Source of the DNA: Paenibacillus sp. L3-i20
GTDB taxonomy: Bacteria > Bacillota > Bacilli > Paenibacillales > Paenibacillaceae
DNA: 64,000 nucleotides
Assembly (NCBI RefSeq): GCF_022180385.2
Contig: NZ_BQME02000001.1
Location: forward strand, 512,501 to 576,500
Reading direction: 5' to 3'
Shown here: piece by piece, positions 1 to 9,586 of the stretch
How positions within the stretch are numbered: position 1 is the first letter of the stretch
How the letters are laid out: each line of letters begins with the position of its first letter
Position numbers and translations under genes: made by a program
Notes under the pieces: generated by a model
What the model saw: the letters and a program-made list of their open reading frames with translations, nothing else
The model's database searches: none
What the model was told of the DNA's origin: nothing

Positions 1-1278
1 TGCCATTACCATCATATAATCGACGACTTTGCCAAGTGCCTCACGATCGAGGAATACTGACCACATCTCGCTTTTTGATTTAGGGGTAACATCGATTGAA
101 ACTACCAATCCTTGTTCATGAAGCAAAGGAGTCATCTCTTTCATAAACTGAACGAGATTTTCTTTGTCCTTAGTATATACATTTTCAAAATCTACATTTA
201 TACCTTGCAGATTATAGATCTTTGCAAATGCGAGCAGCTGCTGGATCATGAAGAAACGACTCTCAACTGTAGCTAATGCTGCCGTCGTCAAATCTGGTTT
301 AAAGCCATTATCGAACAGTGCCCATACTTGGTAACCACGTTCATGAGCCCATTTCACATAGGCTGGATCAGCCTTCCCTTCAATTGTTCCTTTACCGTCT
401 GTCAGCTTAAACCATGTTGGACTAACGACATTAACGCCTGGCATCTCACCAATCTGTGCTGGATCGATTCTTCGGTTGTATACCGCTTCCCAAGTTAGAT
501 TGATTTTGCTGCCTGTCAATTTCCAAGGCACAAAGTTCTTATCACTCACTTGTTCCGGTACTTCTTCTATGGTTGTTAGGTTTACATCTTTCTTATTAAT
601 ATAGCCAATATGACCATTATTATTTTGTACTAGCAACCATCCCTTTGCTTCGTCCCATATCCGAATAGATTCCCCTTGCTTCACTTTAAGTAAATAAGGC
701 TCACGGATAGATGGTGCGACACGAATAGCTGCTCCATCTTTTGAAGACACATCAGCATGCTGAATAACATCTCCCTCCATTAGGAGTGTTACAATTTTGC
801 TCGTTTTATCATACTCAACCCTTAATCCGAACAGTTCCTCTAATGGAGCAGCCGGAATGTAAACAACATCTTTTACTATCTCTGCTGCGATCGTCAACTT
901 GTAAGGTTTTTGATTAATAATACCTGTTAATGCATCAGTCTTTAACCTGAGCACCTTATCCGTTGTCGTCATTACTATTGTTCCTGATTGTTTTTCATAA
1001 TGGATAGGCTTGTCCTTACTAAATATTTCTTCTACTAAAGGTAATGGCAACTTCACTAGATCACTTTCAATTTGGGCACCGTATTTCATTACTTTGCCTT
1101 TAATCATAATAGGATACTCTAAAGTATAGTTCGGATCTTGTTGTTCATTACTCGGTATAAACTTCATGTAACCAAACCAACCCATTGATCCAATGGCTGC
1201 GGCTACAAATAATAGTAGTAATAAACCGAATCCACCTCTACGTTTTTTACGAGGCGATCGACTGTAGTTCGTTTCCAA
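1..1278 (-). CDS. GH18-family glycoside hydrolase with stalk and SH3 domains (3' end outside window)
   Basis: The reading frame opens at a TTG at 1278 behind AGGAG and runs off the left edge, giving 426 codons. It starts with a basic stretch and one membrane segment (about residues 12-32). A copper-amine-oxidase-N-like 'stalk' region (about 60-180) follows, then an SH3-like segment with IREPYLLKVKQGESIRIWDE (about 195-245). The last part is a GH18 barrel. GINVDFEN places the likely catalytic Glu at residue 365, the last position of the family's DxxDxDxE signature. GH18 proteins of this build in spore formers cleave peptidoglycan or chitin-like glycans at the cell surface; the substrate here is not known. 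The family and surface location are fairly sure. The truncated C-terminus cannot be judged. Confidence 0.85.
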   Translation of the reverse strand, partial: METNYSRSPRKKRRGGFGLLLLLFVAAAIGSMGWFGYMKFIPSNEQQDPNYTLEYPIMIKGKVMKYGAQIESDLVKLPLPLVEEIFSKDKPIHYEKQSGTIVMTTTDKVLRLKTDALTGIINQKPYKLTIAAEIVKDVVYIPAAPLEELFGLRVEYDKTSKIVTLLMEGDVIQHADVSSKDGAAIRVAPSIREPYLLKVKQGESIRIWDEAKGWLLVQNNNGHIGYINKKDVNLTTIEEVPEQVSDKNFVPWKLTGSKINLTWEAVYNRRIDPAQIGEMPGVNVVSPTWFKLTDGKGTIEGKADPAYVKWAHERGYQVWALFDNGFKPDLTTAALATVESRFFMIQQLLAFAKIYNLQGINVDFENVYTKDKENLVQFMKEMTPLLHEQGLVVSIDVTPKSKSEMWSVFLDREALGKVVDYMMVMA

Positions 1279-1402
1279 TTTATCACACTCCTAAACAATT
1301 TCTTAATTCCAAAATAGTTTGTTTAAAATAAAAACGTGCTGTGTAGCGTTTGATCGCTTCCGGCACGTTATTTGATAACACATATCTGATTTATTAGACG
1401 TA

Positions 1403-1834
1403 TTATTTCGTAATAGTGTTGCAAGTTGTGCATAATCCGTATATTTCCATCCGATGTCCTTGTACCATGAAGCCCGTTTCTTTCGAAGCAACTTTCTCCA
1501 CTTCAAGTAGCGGCGGATGTCCAAAATCAACGATCTGTCCGCAACCCTTGCAAATGGCATGGTAATGATCAGATAAATCCGCATCAAACCGACTTGAATC
1601 ATCACCGTAGGTTAGTTCACGCACTAAGCCAGCTTCAACAAACAATCTCAAATTGTTGTATATTGTCGCTACGCTCATACTCGGGTATGCCGGAGAGAGC
1701 GCCTTATAAATCTCATCCGCAGTTGGATGGGACTTGGTATCCATCAAGAAGCTTAAAATGGCGTGTCGTTGCGGGGTCATTCGGACGCCATTCATCTTCA
1801 ATTGTTCTAATGCCAAATGAACGCTGGCTGCCAT
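1403..1834 (-). CDS. perR: Peroxide-responsive repressor PerR (Fur family)
   Basis: This 143-residue protein matches Bacillus PerR (145 aa) along its length. The winged helix (about 18-80) contains RMTPQRHAIL. The regulatory metal ligands line up one residue behind B. subtilis: H36, D84, H90, H92 and D103. Asp at 103 is the residue that separates PerR from Fur. The structural zinc site is C95/C98 and C135/C138. PerR represses peroxide-defence genes and is inactivated by iron-catalysed histidine oxidation. I chose ATG 1834 because GAGGGG lies just upstream. An in-frame ATG at 1867 falls in the -10 region of the promoter and cannot be translated from it. The gene lies alone between the GH18 gene and a large membrane-protein gene. 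Confidence 0.93.
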   Translation of the reverse strand: MAASVHLALEQLKMNGVRMTPQRHAILSFLMDTKSHPTADEIYKALSPAYPSMSVATIYNNLRLFVEAGLVRELTYGDDSSRFDADLSDHYHAICKGCGQIVDFGHPPLLEVEKVASKETGFMVQGHRMEIYGLCTTCNTITK

Positions 1835-1868
1835 TCCCCTCACGCCTTTCTGTATTGTAGTTATCACT

Positions 1869-1898
1869 ATTGTACGGTCACTGTCACGAATTTGTCAA
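1869..1898 (-). promoter_or_regulatory. Sigma-A promoter of perR
   Basis: On the minus strand there is TTGACA (1893-1898), an 18-nt spacer and TACAAT (1869-1874). Transcription would start about 28 nt before the chosen perR ATG. I see no clear Per box (TTATAATnATTATAA) here. Confidence 0.7.
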
Positions 1899-1908
1899 TG
1901 AAAGCGCA

Positions 1909-3813
1909 TCATGAGGAAACAATATGACGACTTATCGATATACTATTCGTTGCGTTTATATGAATACGATAAGTACCATTGCCTATAGCACCTTTAATCG
2001 ACTTGCGACTTTTCTCGAACGGGAAATCCGTCGTAATATTTCCAAATGTTACCGAACCATTAACACTATAATCTCCAAGTTCAGGTATAGACAGTTTAAT
2101 TTCACCAACCGAACTATCTATATCCCAGTTACCGCCAACACTCGAGCTCTCTACCTGGATACTTCCGTTGAGTGTATCTGCTTTGAGAGCTGACTTTGCT
2201 TCTAATACATTGATTTTCCCATTTTTCGTTTCTGCATCAAGGTCACCTTGTACATTATTTAAATCCAAATCGCCGTTCAATGTACTTGCAAACAGCTCCC
2301 CTTCAGAGATCAAATCTGCAATAATGCTTCCATTCTTTGTTTCGAGATTAGTTTTCCCAACAACAGTATATGCTTCAATACTACTATTATTACCTGCTAC
2401 ATTCACAGGACCGTGTATATTAGCAAGTTTGACAAGCCCACTGTTACTTTTGACTACAACTCCATCTTGCGCATTCACTCCGTTTACCGTTACCGCTCCA
2501 TTACCACTTTCTATCTCTAGCTTGATCGCGTGTACGGATTCAGGAGCATTCGTAACGTTTACATCCACACCATTGTCAACATCGGAGCTAGTAGGAGTGG
2601 GAAATGCATTATTTGTTGCGATTGGAAATTTCACTTGAGATGTTGTGCTTGGTGTAGGCTGATTACTTTCGGGCAGCACTGTTTCCTCATTATTTACTTC
2701 TGTGCTCGCAAGATCAATAATCGGTATGACAATTTCTAGATTCATCTTTGGTAGTCGATTCCCTTTATCACCATGCAGATGTCCTTTTCCTTCAATTAAC
2801 GTTTCTTCACCAGGTGAAATATTGGCTATTGATTGCTCAGCAATCGCAGTTGCTTCTACCTTATCCTCGACATCAACCCAAACGGTCGTGTATAGCTCGA
2901 TTTCATCTACGTCATCAGATCGAACGGTAATATCACCATTTACATTCAAAATGCGAAATGTATGTATATTTTGATCGAAAGGAATTTTCACTACATTTTT
3001 GTCATAACGAAAGCCTTTTTCTTCTCCATAATCAACGTTACTTTTCAAATCAACATTAAATTGATCCAGCCAGCGAACAGGAAATTCTGCATATTGTGTA
3101 ACTGCATAGGCCATCACCGCAATGACTATCGCTGCTGAAATTCCCGCAACGTCTAAACGCAGCTTAGCTGCTTTATGATGAAGGACTGTGCTATATAAAA
3201 TAACTTCAAGTCCCAGGATGATAAACACAACTGGCCACCATTCACCGACTGTTGCAATATCGTTCCGCTCTTTCCAGAGGTCCCAAACAAGCAACGCGCC
3301 AACCGTAATAACAAGCACAGCTGCTGTTATTCGACCTAATTTGAACATGGTTATTGCTCCTCTCCGAATTGGATTTATGAGCAAAGTCGCTATAAGGATA
3401 AGAAGTGGACCAACGGTCCACTCCGCTAGCTCGTTCATCCATGGTTCCATAAACGTCGGAGGTTTTATTAGGATTAGCATAGTGACTCCAGCAACTATTA
3501 GGCATACCCCATGATAAAACCGGATCGAGGAATGCTCTTTACTTCCTCTCTCTACACTTTGCAAAGCATCAAATACGCTTATGAAATAAAAAATGGGCAA
3601 CATGAGACTTAAGTAGACGATTAATAATAAATGTCTGCCTCCATCTGAATTCGCAAGTCGAAAGATTGCCGTATAATCAAGCAACAATCCTGCTAGTAAT
3701 AAAAAACCTTTGGAATATTGTCCATTATAGACATGTCCCATACCTGGCAGCAGGAATGCTAGCAACACCGTCACCCAAGCTTTGCCCCGTTCTTTTATTC
3801 CGAGCTTACCCAA
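1909..3813 (-). CDS. Polytopic membrane protein with C-terminal DUF4097 beta-repeat domain
   Basis: The 634-residue protein begins at TTG 3813, six bases after GGAGGG. This start overlaps the end of the MgtC-like gene by 19 nt, so the two are probably translationally coupled. The first 240 residues hold many hydrophobic segments, opening with PGMGHVYNGQ, a motif seen in TM2-like and small membrane modules. From about residue 275 there is an outward-facing region with a Ser/Thr/Pro-rich hinge (about 385-430). This leads into repeated strands such as ETKNGSI, STLNGDL and ETKNGKI, typical of DUF4097 putative adhesin domains. DUF4097 proteins in Firmicutes often accompany envelope-stress regulation, but the biochemical role is unknown. 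The domain call is good; the function is open. Confidence 0.75.
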   Translation of the reverse strand: MGKLGIKERGKAWVTVLLAFLLPGMGHVYNGQYSKGFLLLAGLLLDYTAIFRLANSDGGRHLLLIVYLSLMLPIFYFISVFDALQSVERGSKEHSSIRFYHGVCLIVAGVTMLILIKPPTFMEPWMNELAEWTVGPLLILIATLLINPIRRGAITMFKLGRITAAVLVITVGALLVWDLWKERNDIATVGEWWPVVFIILGLEVILYSTVLHHKAAKLRLDVAGISAAIVIAVMAYAVTQYAEFPVRWLDQFNVDLKSNVDYGEEKGFRYDKNVVKIPFDQNIHTFRILNVNGDITVRSDDVDEIELYTTVWVDVEDKVEATAIAEQSIANISPGEETLIEGKGHLHGDKGNRLPKMNLEIVIPIIDLASTEVNNEETVLPESNQPTPSTTSQVKFPIATNNAFPTPTSSDVDNGVDVNVTNAPESVHAIKLEIESGNGAVTVNGVNAQDGVVVKSNSGLVKLANIHGPVNVAGNNSSIEAYTVVGKTNLETKNGSIIADLISEGELFASTLNGDLDLNNVQGDLDAETKNGKINVLEAKSALKADTLNGSIQVESSSVGGNWDIDSSVGEIKLSIPELGDYSVNGSVTFGNITTDFPFEKSRKSIKGAIGNGTYRIHINATNSISISRHIVSS

Positions 3814-4532
3814 CGTATGCCCTCCATTTTTTTCAGTTCGTCCAGCAGCTTAATCATTGTCTCATTTTTACGATGTGGCATCGTAATATATAGGACAAGT
3901 CTTGTTAGTAACTGCTCTTCGGCATGACTGCCAACTTTTTCACTCGATTCCACGTCTTCCAGAAACATTTTTCTAATCGTAATATTTCTTTCACCCATTA
4001 TGCCGCTTAGGTTACTTATGACCAACGTTAGATCGACGGAGTGAATTTTGATTATATATTCCTTCTTTGCATTTATAAAACGTTTCTCCAACTTGTTAAA
4101 CAACCAAAGTGTGAGGAGTGCCATAATTGTCACGGATGCTGAAGCAAAGTAGAACCCCGCTCCTACAGCAAGCCCAATTGCAGCAACTACCCAAAGTGAA
4201 GCTGCCGTTGTCAAACCTGTAATAGATTTACCCGTAAACAGAATCGTTCCAGCCCCAAGAAAACCAACACCTGTAATAACAGCTGCTGCTAGACGAGCAG
4301 GATCAACCCTTACATTCGTTTCCTCTACAAAGTCTGAAAAGCCATAGATAGACAATAACATTAGCAAGCAAGCACCTAAGCAAACCAAAATATTGGTGCG
4401 GAGACCTGCTGCATGATTCGATTGTTCCCGCTCGAGGCCAATTAGGCCACCCAAAAGCAATGCTAGAAACAGGCGAATCAAAATGTCCACTTCACTAATA
4501 TACCAGGGACTGTTTATTGTGCTTTGCAACAT
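3795..4532 (-). CDS. MgtC/SapB family membrane protein
   Basis: This 245-residue protein has the MgtC signature RLFLALLLGGLIGLEREQ near the N-terminus and RTNILVCLGACLLMLLS after it. About four to five membrane segments fill residues 15-140. A soluble C-terminal domain (about 155-245) may be ACT-like. MgtC proteins affect magnesium homeostasis or inhibit ATP synthase in some pathogens; in soil Firmicutes the role is unclear. ATG 4532 follows AAGGATC. Its stop codon overlaps the next gene by 19 nt, so the two form an operon. Confidence 0.85.
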   Translation of the reverse strand: MLQSTINSPWYISEVDILIRLFLALLLGGLIGLEREQSNHAAGLRTNILVCLGACLLMLLSIYGFSDFVEETNVRVDPARLAAAVITGVGFLGAGTILFTGKSITGLTTAASLWVVAAIGLAVGAGFYFASASVTIMALLTLWLFNKLEKRFINAKKEYIIKIHSVDLTLVISNLSGIMGERNITIRKMFLEDVESSEKVGSHAEEQLLTRLVLYITMPHRKNETMIKLLDELKKMEGIRWVSSE

Positions 4533-4603
4533 TTGCGATCCTTACCTTTCTCACTGATGTAGTATGTTTTAACCATTATTATAACTATTTCTATGCAACA
4601 AAA

Positions 4604-4635
4604 GGCGCGGAACATCCATAAAGATGAACCACGCC
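4604..4635 (-). terminator. Intrinsic terminator of gatCAB
   Basis: On the minus strand a GGCGTGG/CCGCGCC stem with an internal TT/TT loop and a CATC/GATG upper stem is followed by TTTTGTT. It lies 22 nt after the gatB stop. Confidence 0.75.
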
Positions 4636-4656
4636 CTACTAATTTTGAGTAATCTG

Positions 4657-6096
4657 TTAGGATAGACGCTCCAGAAGCAGCTTGTTAACAAGTGCAGGAT
4701 TAGCCTTGCCTCTTGTTTCTTTCATAATTTGACCTACAAGGAAACCAATTGCTTTCTCCTTGCCTGCCCGGAAATCTTCTACAGATTGCGGGTTCTTCTC
4801 GATTATGGAGTCCACTACAGCAAGCAATGCACCCTCATCACTAATTTGTACAAGACCTTGCTCTTCAACTATCTGTGCTGGCAGCTTACCGCTTTCAAGC
4901 ATTTCTTTGAAAACTGTTTTGGCAATCTTACCACTTATGGTGCCTTGCTCAAGCAATCCAATCATCTCGCCAAGCCCTTGTCCAGTAATCTTCGCATCAG
5001 ACAGCTCAAAACCATTCGTATTCAAGTAACCAAGCAGATCACCCATAATCCAGTTCGCTACTGCTTTGGCATCCTTTGTATGCATTAAGCTTTCTTCAAA
5101 GAAATCAGCCATCTTCTTCGAAGCTGTAATGACCTCTGCATCATAGGAGGATAGCCCGTTTTCTGCAATATATCTCGCTTTACGCGCATCAGGAAGCTCT
5201 GGAATCGTTGCACGAATCGTTTCTTTCCATTCATCGCTAATATGAAGTTGAACAAGATCCGGGTCTGGGAAGTAGCGATAGTCATGTGCTTCTTCCTTGC
5301 CACGCATGGAAAAGGACTTACCTAACGCATCATCAAAACGACGAGTTTCTTGTACGACGACACCACCGCTGTCAAGAATTTCAGCTTGACGAACTTGCTC
5401 GTACTCAAGACCACGTTGAACGCCGCGGAAGGAGTTCATGTTTTTGAGTTCTGCACGAGTTCCAAATTCCTCCTGTCCGTAAGGACGAAGACTAATATTG
5501 GCATCGCAGCGAAGACTTCCTTGTTCCATCTTCACATCAGAAACTTCGCAATACAGCATGATCGCCTTAATTTTCTCTAGGTAAGCTTTTGCTTCCTCAG
5601 GTGTACGGATATCTGGCTCCGATACGATCTCAACAAGTGGAGTACCAACACGGTTAAAGTCAACGAGCGAAGCAAAGCCACCGTCAACATGCGTCAGCTT
5701 TCCAGCATCTTCTTCCAAGTGTAGCCGTGTAATTCCAATCCGCTTAGTCTCACCGTTCACTTCAATATCAATCCATCCATTTTCACCAATTGGACGATCA
5801 TATTGTGATATTTGATAAGCCTTAGGTGAATCAGGGTAAAAATAGTTTTTACGATCAAACTTGCTAATATCAGCAATTTGGCAATTAAGTGCCATAGAGG
5901 CTTTCATTGCAAATTCTACAGCTTGACGATTAAGAACCGGCAATACACCGGGATGGCCTAAACATACCGGACAGGTATGCGTATTTGCAGGAGCGCCGAA
6001 TGCAGTAGAGCAACCGCAAAAGATTTTGCTGTTTGTGTGCAACTCGACATGCACTTCCAGTCCAACGACCGTCTCATATTTGTTCGTTTCAGACAT
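4657..6096 (-). CDS. gatB: Asp-tRNA(Asn)/Glu-tRNA(Gln) amidotransferase subunit B
   Basis: GatB is the kinase and tRNA-binding subunit of GatCAB, which turns misacylated Glu-tRNA(Gln) or Asp-tRNA(Asn) into the correct amide form in the cytoplasm. The protein begins [20 protein letters not shown] and contains the conserved cysteine cluster (CGCS, CPVCLG) and [24 protein letters not shown]. Starting at ATG 6096 behind AAGGATC gives 479 residues, close to the usual 476. An upstream in-frame start at 6135 would add 13 unlikely residues. It is the last gene of gatC-gatA-gatB and is followed by a terminator. Confidence 0.97.
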   Translation of the reverse strand: MSETNKYETVVGLEVHVELHTNSKIFCGCSTAFGAPANTHTCPVCLGHPGVLPVLNRQAVEFAMKASMALNCQIADISKFDRKNYFYPDSPKAYQISQYDRPIGENGWIDIEVNGETKRIGITRLHLEEDAGKLTHVDGGFASLVDFNRVGTPLVEIVSEPDIRTPEEAKAYLEKIKAIMLYCEVSDVKMEQGSLRCDANISLRPYGQEEFGTRAELKNMNSFRGVQRGLEYEQVRQAEILDSGGVVVQETRRFDDALGKSFSMRGKEEAHDYRYFPDPDLVQLHISDEWKETIRATIPELPDARKARYIAENGLSSYDAEVITASKKMADFFEESLMHTKDAKAVANWIMGDLLGYLNTNGFELSDAKITGQGLGEMIGLLEQGTISGKIAKTVFKEMLESGKLPAQIVEEQGLVQISDEGALLAVVDSIIEKNPQSVEDFRAGKEKAIGFLVGQIMKETRGKANPALVNKLLLERLS

Positions 6097-6138
6097 TCTT
6101 ATCGATCCTTTCGTAAGCGTACTTCTCGAACGCAAAGA

Positions 6139-7596
6139 TTATAGCTGCGGACGCAGCTTATGATGGTCGGTATGAGCCTCGAAAGCATGTGCGGCGCGAA
6201 GCACCGTAGACTCATCGAACGCCTTGCCGATAATTTGCAAGCCAATTGGGAGTCCATCTGCTGTGCCACAAGGGACACTAATCGCTGGAACGCCTGCAAG
6301 ACTTACAGGGATAGTACAAATATCATTCAGATACATCGTAAGCGGATCGCCTACCTGCTCTCCAATGCGGAAAGCTGGAGTAGGAGCCGTTGGTCCGATG
6401 ATCAAATCAAATTGGTTAAAGACATTATCAAAATCTTGTTTAATCAAAGTCCGAACTTTCTGCGCCTTCAAATAATAAGCATCATAGTATCCAGAGCTTA
6501 GTGCATACGTCCCAAGCATAATACGGCGTTTCACTTCATTGCCAAAGCCTTGGCTGCGCGACTTGCGATATAGATCGATCAAATTATCTGGATTATCAGC
6601 ACGCACGCCGTAACGTACGCCATCGAATCGAGCCAAATTAGATGACGCTTCTGACGAAGCGAGCAAATAATAAGCTGCAATCGCATAATCAGTATGTGGA
6701 AGAGATACTTCTTCCCACGTAACTCCAAGCGATTCGTACACCTTCAGTGCATTCATTACAGCTTCCTTCACGCGAGGGTCAATTCCAGCGCCTAAATATT
6801 CCTTCGGCACACCAATTCGTAGACCTTTAACATCACCTGTTAATGCAGCTGTGTAATCGGGGATCTCCACGTTTGCAGATGTGGAATCGCTGGCATCATA
6901 ACCTGCGATTGCTTGAAGCACATACGCCGAGTCCTCTACATTTTTAGTTAATGGACCGATTTGATCAAGCGAAGAAGCAAATGCTACGAGTCCAAACCGA
7001 GAAACAAGACCATACGTTGGCTTAAGACCAACGATGCCGCAATAAGCTGCAGGCTGCCTAATTGATCCGCCCGTATCCGAACCTAACGAGAAGTAGACTT
7101 GTCCAGCTGCAACTGATGCTGCTGATCCACCACTTGAACCTCCAGGCACATAATCCGTATTCCATGGATTGCGAGTTGGGTAGAAGCTGGAGTTTTCATT
7201 GGAACCGCCCATAGCGAATTCATCCATGTTGAGCTTGCCAATTGTAATAGCACCAGCATCTTTAAGCTTGCGTGCAGATGTTGCACTGTAGATCGGATTA
7301 TAATTACTCAAAAATTGACTGGCGCAAGTAGTTAACAAGCCTTCAGTCACAATATTATCCTTGATACCAGCAGGCAAGCCGAATAATAATCCACGCTCTC
7401 CACCAGCTTGAACTTCCTTATCAAGCTCCACAGCATGTGTACGTGCGTTTTCTTCATTTAATGTTAGAAAAGCTTTTATCGACGGTTCAGTCTCCGTAAT
7501 TCTTGCGTAAGATGCATCAACTAGCTCAGTTACAGAAAGTTCTTTGTTGTTAAGCTTGTTATGTACATCCTGTAGGCGTAAGTCAAACAGTGCCAA
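6139..7596 (-). CDS. gatA: Asp-tRNA(Asn)/Glu-tRNA(Gln) amidotransferase subunit A
   Basis: GatA is the amidase that releases ammonia from glutamine for transamidation by GatB. The 485-residue protein carries the complete amidase-signature triad: K79 (AGIKDN), S154 ([10 protein letters not shown]) and S178 (DTGGSIR). It starts at TTG 7596, eight bases after a clear GGAGG; there is no better ATG. It lies 35 nt after gatC and 42 nt before gatB on the same strand. Confidence 0.97.
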   Translation of the reverse strand: MALFDLRLQDVHNKLNNKELSVTELVDASYARITETEPSIKAFLTLNEENARTHAVELDKEVQAGGERGLLFGLPAGIKDNIVTEGLLTTCASQFLSNYNPIYSATSARKLKDAGAITIGKLNMDEFAMGGSNENSSFYPTRNPWNTDYVPGGSSGGSAASVAAGQVYFSLGSDTGGSIRQPAAYCGIVGLKPTYGLVSRFGLVAFASSLDQIGPLTKNVEDSAYVLQAIAGYDASDSTSANVEIPDYTAALTGDVKGLRIGVPKEYLGAGIDPRVKEAVMNALKVYESLGVTWEEVSLPHTDYAIAAYYLLASSEASSNLARFDGVRYGVRADNPDNLIDLYRKSRSQGFGNEVKRRIMLGTYALSSGYYDAYYLKAQKVRTLIKQDFDNVFNQFDLIIGPTAPTPAFRIGEQVGDPLTMYLNDICTIPVSLAGVPAISVPCGTADGLPIGLQIIGKAFDESTVLRAAHAFEAHTDHHKLRPQL

Positions 7597-7631
7597 CAGT
7601 AGCTCCTCCCTTCAAATAAAACCCATTCTAA

Positions 7632-7919
7632 TTATTCAAGTACCGCAGGTACTTTAAAGTGTCCATCTTCCTCGTCAGGCGCATTACGCAGCACCTTCTC
7701 GATTGGGAGCGATTCCTTCTGCACATCCTCGCGCATCACATTCGTAATGGGAAGAACATGAGTAGTAGGCTCGACATGGTCTGTATCTAGCTCGTTTAAC
7801 TTCTCTGCATATTTCAAAATAGCGTTGAGCTGATCAGTAAACTGTGCTTTCTCCGTGTCCGTAAGCTCAAGCCGTGCAAGATTGGCTACATGCTCGACAT
7901 CCTTCAACGTTATGCTCAT
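7632..7919 (-). CDS. gatC: Asp-tRNA(Asn)/Glu-tRNA(Gln) amidotransferase subunit C
   Basis: GatC is the small subunit that wraps around and stabilises GatA-GatB. At 95 residues it matches the family length (about 96). It begins [19 protein letters not shown] and ends with the usual VPAVLE-type tail. ATG 7919 sits nine bases behind AAGGAG; the ATG six codons upstream overlaps that ribosome site and is rejected. It is the first gene of the operon, with a promoter about 40 nt upstream. Confidence 0.96.
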   Translation of the reverse strand: MSITLKDVEHVANLARLELTDTEKAQFTDQLNAILKYAEKLNELDTDHVEPTTHVLPITNVMREDVQKESLPIEKVLRNAPDEEDGHFKVPAVLE

Positions 7920-7954
7920 CGGTGTACTCTCCTTCATAAAAAGTCATTCTTTTT

Positions 7955-7984
7955 ATTATAGCCTACAATTGCGGCATACAGCAA
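7955..7984 (-). promoter_or_regulatory. Sigma-A promoter of gatCAB
   Basis: The minus strand shows TTGCTG (7979-7984), an 18-nt spacer and a perfect TATAAT (7955-7960), upstream of gatC and downstream of the terminator at 8024-8063. Confidence 0.7.
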
Positions 7985-8023
7985 CGATAAGCAGTGCCGG
8001 CGACAAGTAAGCGAAATAGAAAA

Positions 8024-8063
8024 GAAGCTGCCTGCTGGATCTATCGATCTAGTGGGCAGCTTC
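8024..8063 (-). terminator. Intrinsic terminator of the 8073-8462 gene
   Basis: GAAGCTGCC pairs with GGCAGCTTC, with an inner CTGGATC/GATCTAG stem. On the minus strand it is followed by a T-rich run (TTTTCTATTTC). Confidence 0.8.
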
Positions 8064-8072
8064 ATACTATGG

Positions 8073-8462
8073 TTATATCCACGCCTTCAGGTTAACCTGC
8101 CTTACAAAATCATCTCGACTAAGCGGCTCCTTAGCCGTATTGTCCGTCTCGATCTCCTCTTGATCACCCTTCATGATTCGATTGAACAATTCCTCATTGA
8201 AGGTTGCGAGTGCATAATCAATAAGTGCGTCACGCTCAATTCGCTCAACTTCAAGTTGAATGAGCGTTTCCTCTAATTCAATATCTTCGTCCGGTACCAA
8301 AAAGTTCCGATTTGCCGCCGGAACCCTCACTATATAGTCAAACACATTATCGGCATTACGATCATAAGCGATTATAAATCCATATTCACCAATGGGAAGC
8401 TTCTGTTCATATTGGTCAGCCACTATGACGACCTTGGACCCTAGCTGCAACAATAGTCTCAA
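8073..8462 (-). CDS. Conserved hypothetical protein
   Basis: I do not recognise this 129-residue acidic protein. The first half is rich in beta-type residues (VVIVADQYEQKLPIGEYGFIIAYDR). The second half looks helical (LEETLIQLEVERIERDALIDYALATFNEELFNRIM). No membrane segment or signal peptide is visible. The start is uncertain: TTG 8462 lies directly on AGGGG, while TTG 8453 is about eight bases from it and is more likely. A strong terminator follows. It may be transcribed with the upstream alarmone synthetase, from which it is 169 nt away. Confidence 0.65.
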   Translation of the reverse strand: MRLLLQLGSKVVIVADQYEQKLPIGEYGFIIAYDRNADNVFDYIVRVPAANRNFLVPDEDIELEETLIQLEVERIERDALIDYALATFNEELFNRIMKGDQEEIETDNTAKEPLSRDDFVRQVNLKAWI

Positions 8463-8631
8463 CCCCTATTTCTTCGTTGCTGATTTCAACTCTACTTTTC
8501 TATTATCCTACTAGAATTTAATAGTCATGTCCAATAGATTACTAATTAAACGCGACTTAATAGAAATAAGTAGCAGTCATGAGCGACGTTAAAAAAATAT
8601 TAGGTGGATCTACCATGGGCAATAATCCTAT

Positions 8632-9372
8632 TTAGTCCACTTGATTACCAAGCTTCATTATAGATGCAGGCAGCTTGAACTGCTGATTGTTCATAAGTAG
8701 TTGAGACAGCTCTTGACCGTAATCTTCTTCTTGGTTTTCTTTGATGGCTGTTATTTCACGGTTCAGTCTCTCCATCTGTTGATCTAGCTTATTAGCGGAA
8801 TCAGAAGCTTCTTTCAATTCCAACAGTAAGCTTGATGGAACAGCCTGATTATATTTATAAAAGATTTTATGCTCTAAGCTTGCCCAGAAGTCCATAGCTA
8901 TTGTTCTAATTTGGATTTCCACACAAACGTTTTCTCTGCCATCGGACATAACAACCGGTACTTCTACAAGAAGATGAAGACTTCTGTAGCCATTTGGTTT
9001 CGGATTTTCGATATAGTCCTTCATCTCATTAATTTTAAGATTAAACTGGTTTTTGAGCATATCTCTGATTCCATAAATGTCCGCGATAAACGAACAAGTA
9101 ATTCGTAAACCAGCAATGTCTTTAATGTTGTGCTTGATCGCTTCAAGTGAAAATGGGATATCTTTGCGTCCTATTTTCTTCATAATGCTTTCAAGTGATT
9201 TCACTCTTGATTTTGTATGCTCAATCGGATTGTAGTCATGAAGAAATTGGAACTCTTCTTTTAAAATTTCTATTTTGGTCTCAAGCTCATTAAGTGCGAA
9301 TTGATACATCATCATAAATCTGGTTACTTCCGTTTTCATCTTCTTGAATTGCTCGATCTGATTGTTATTCAT
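8632..9372 (-). CDS. relP: Small alarmone (p)ppGpp synthetase, RelP/YwaC type
   Basis: The protein is a single RelA/SpoT synthetase domain without hydrolase or TGS parts. It should transfer pyrophosphate from ATP to GDP or GTP to make (p)ppGpp. Blocks shared with Bacillus YwaC (SasA/RelP) include HDYNPIEHTKSRVKSLESI, DIAGLRITCSFIADIYG, NPKPNGYRSLHL and EIQIRTIAMDFWASLEHK; the last holds the synthetase Glu. The C-terminal third (about 185-235) is probably coiled coil. ATG 9372 lies seven bases after GGAG; the ATG two codons earlier is too close to it. RelP enzymes respond to envelope stress in Bacillus, but I could not find a clear ECF promoter here. Confidence 0.9.
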   Translation of the reverse strand: MNNNQIEQFKKMKTEVTRFMMMYQFALNELETKIEILKEEFQFLHDYNPIEHTKSRVKSLESIMKKIGRKDIPFSLEAIKHNIKDIAGLRITCSFIADIYGIRDMLKNQFNLKINEMKDYIENPKPNGYRSLHLLVEVPVVMSDGRENVCVEIQIRTIAMDFWASLEHKIFYKYNQAVPSSLLLELKEASDSANKLDQQMERLNREITAIKENQEEDYGQELSQLLMNNQQFKLPASIMKLGNQVD

Positions 9373-9515
9373 ACCCATTCTCCTTCATTCGAACGGTCAC
9401 ATTCATCAAAAACCTTGACTCATTAATCTTAGTACGAATGCGTTAGCAAATGCAAATCCCCCTGCAACTATCGCACTGGGGGTTGATGTTTGAGACGCAT
9501 TGTTTTATGAAAAAA

Positions 9516-9556
9516 GGACAGCTTTAGCGAAAGAACCATCTTCGCTAATGCTATCC
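9516..9556 (-). terminator. Intrinsic terminator of the oxidoreductase operon
   Basis: A long stem (TTAGCGAAG/CTTCGCTAA extended by AGC/GCT and GGA/TCC) is followed on the minus strand by six Ts. It lies 30 nt after the stop of the Gfo/Idh gene. Confidence 0.85.
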
Positions 9557-9586
9557 TTACTGCTATCATTCAATATTCGCATGAAC

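Noticed and set aside
1898..1911. TGAAAGCGCATCAT as a CcpA cre site
   Set aside because: At least two mismatches from the cre consensus and outside any sugar gene control region.
2168..2638. 156-codon plus-strand frame opposite the DUF4097 gene
   Set aside because: Antisense shadow of the Thr/Ser/Asn-rich repeats; no ribosome site.
9373..9470. SigM/SigW-type promoter for relP
   Set aside because: A CGTA-like -10 can be seen but no AAC-type -35 at the right distance.
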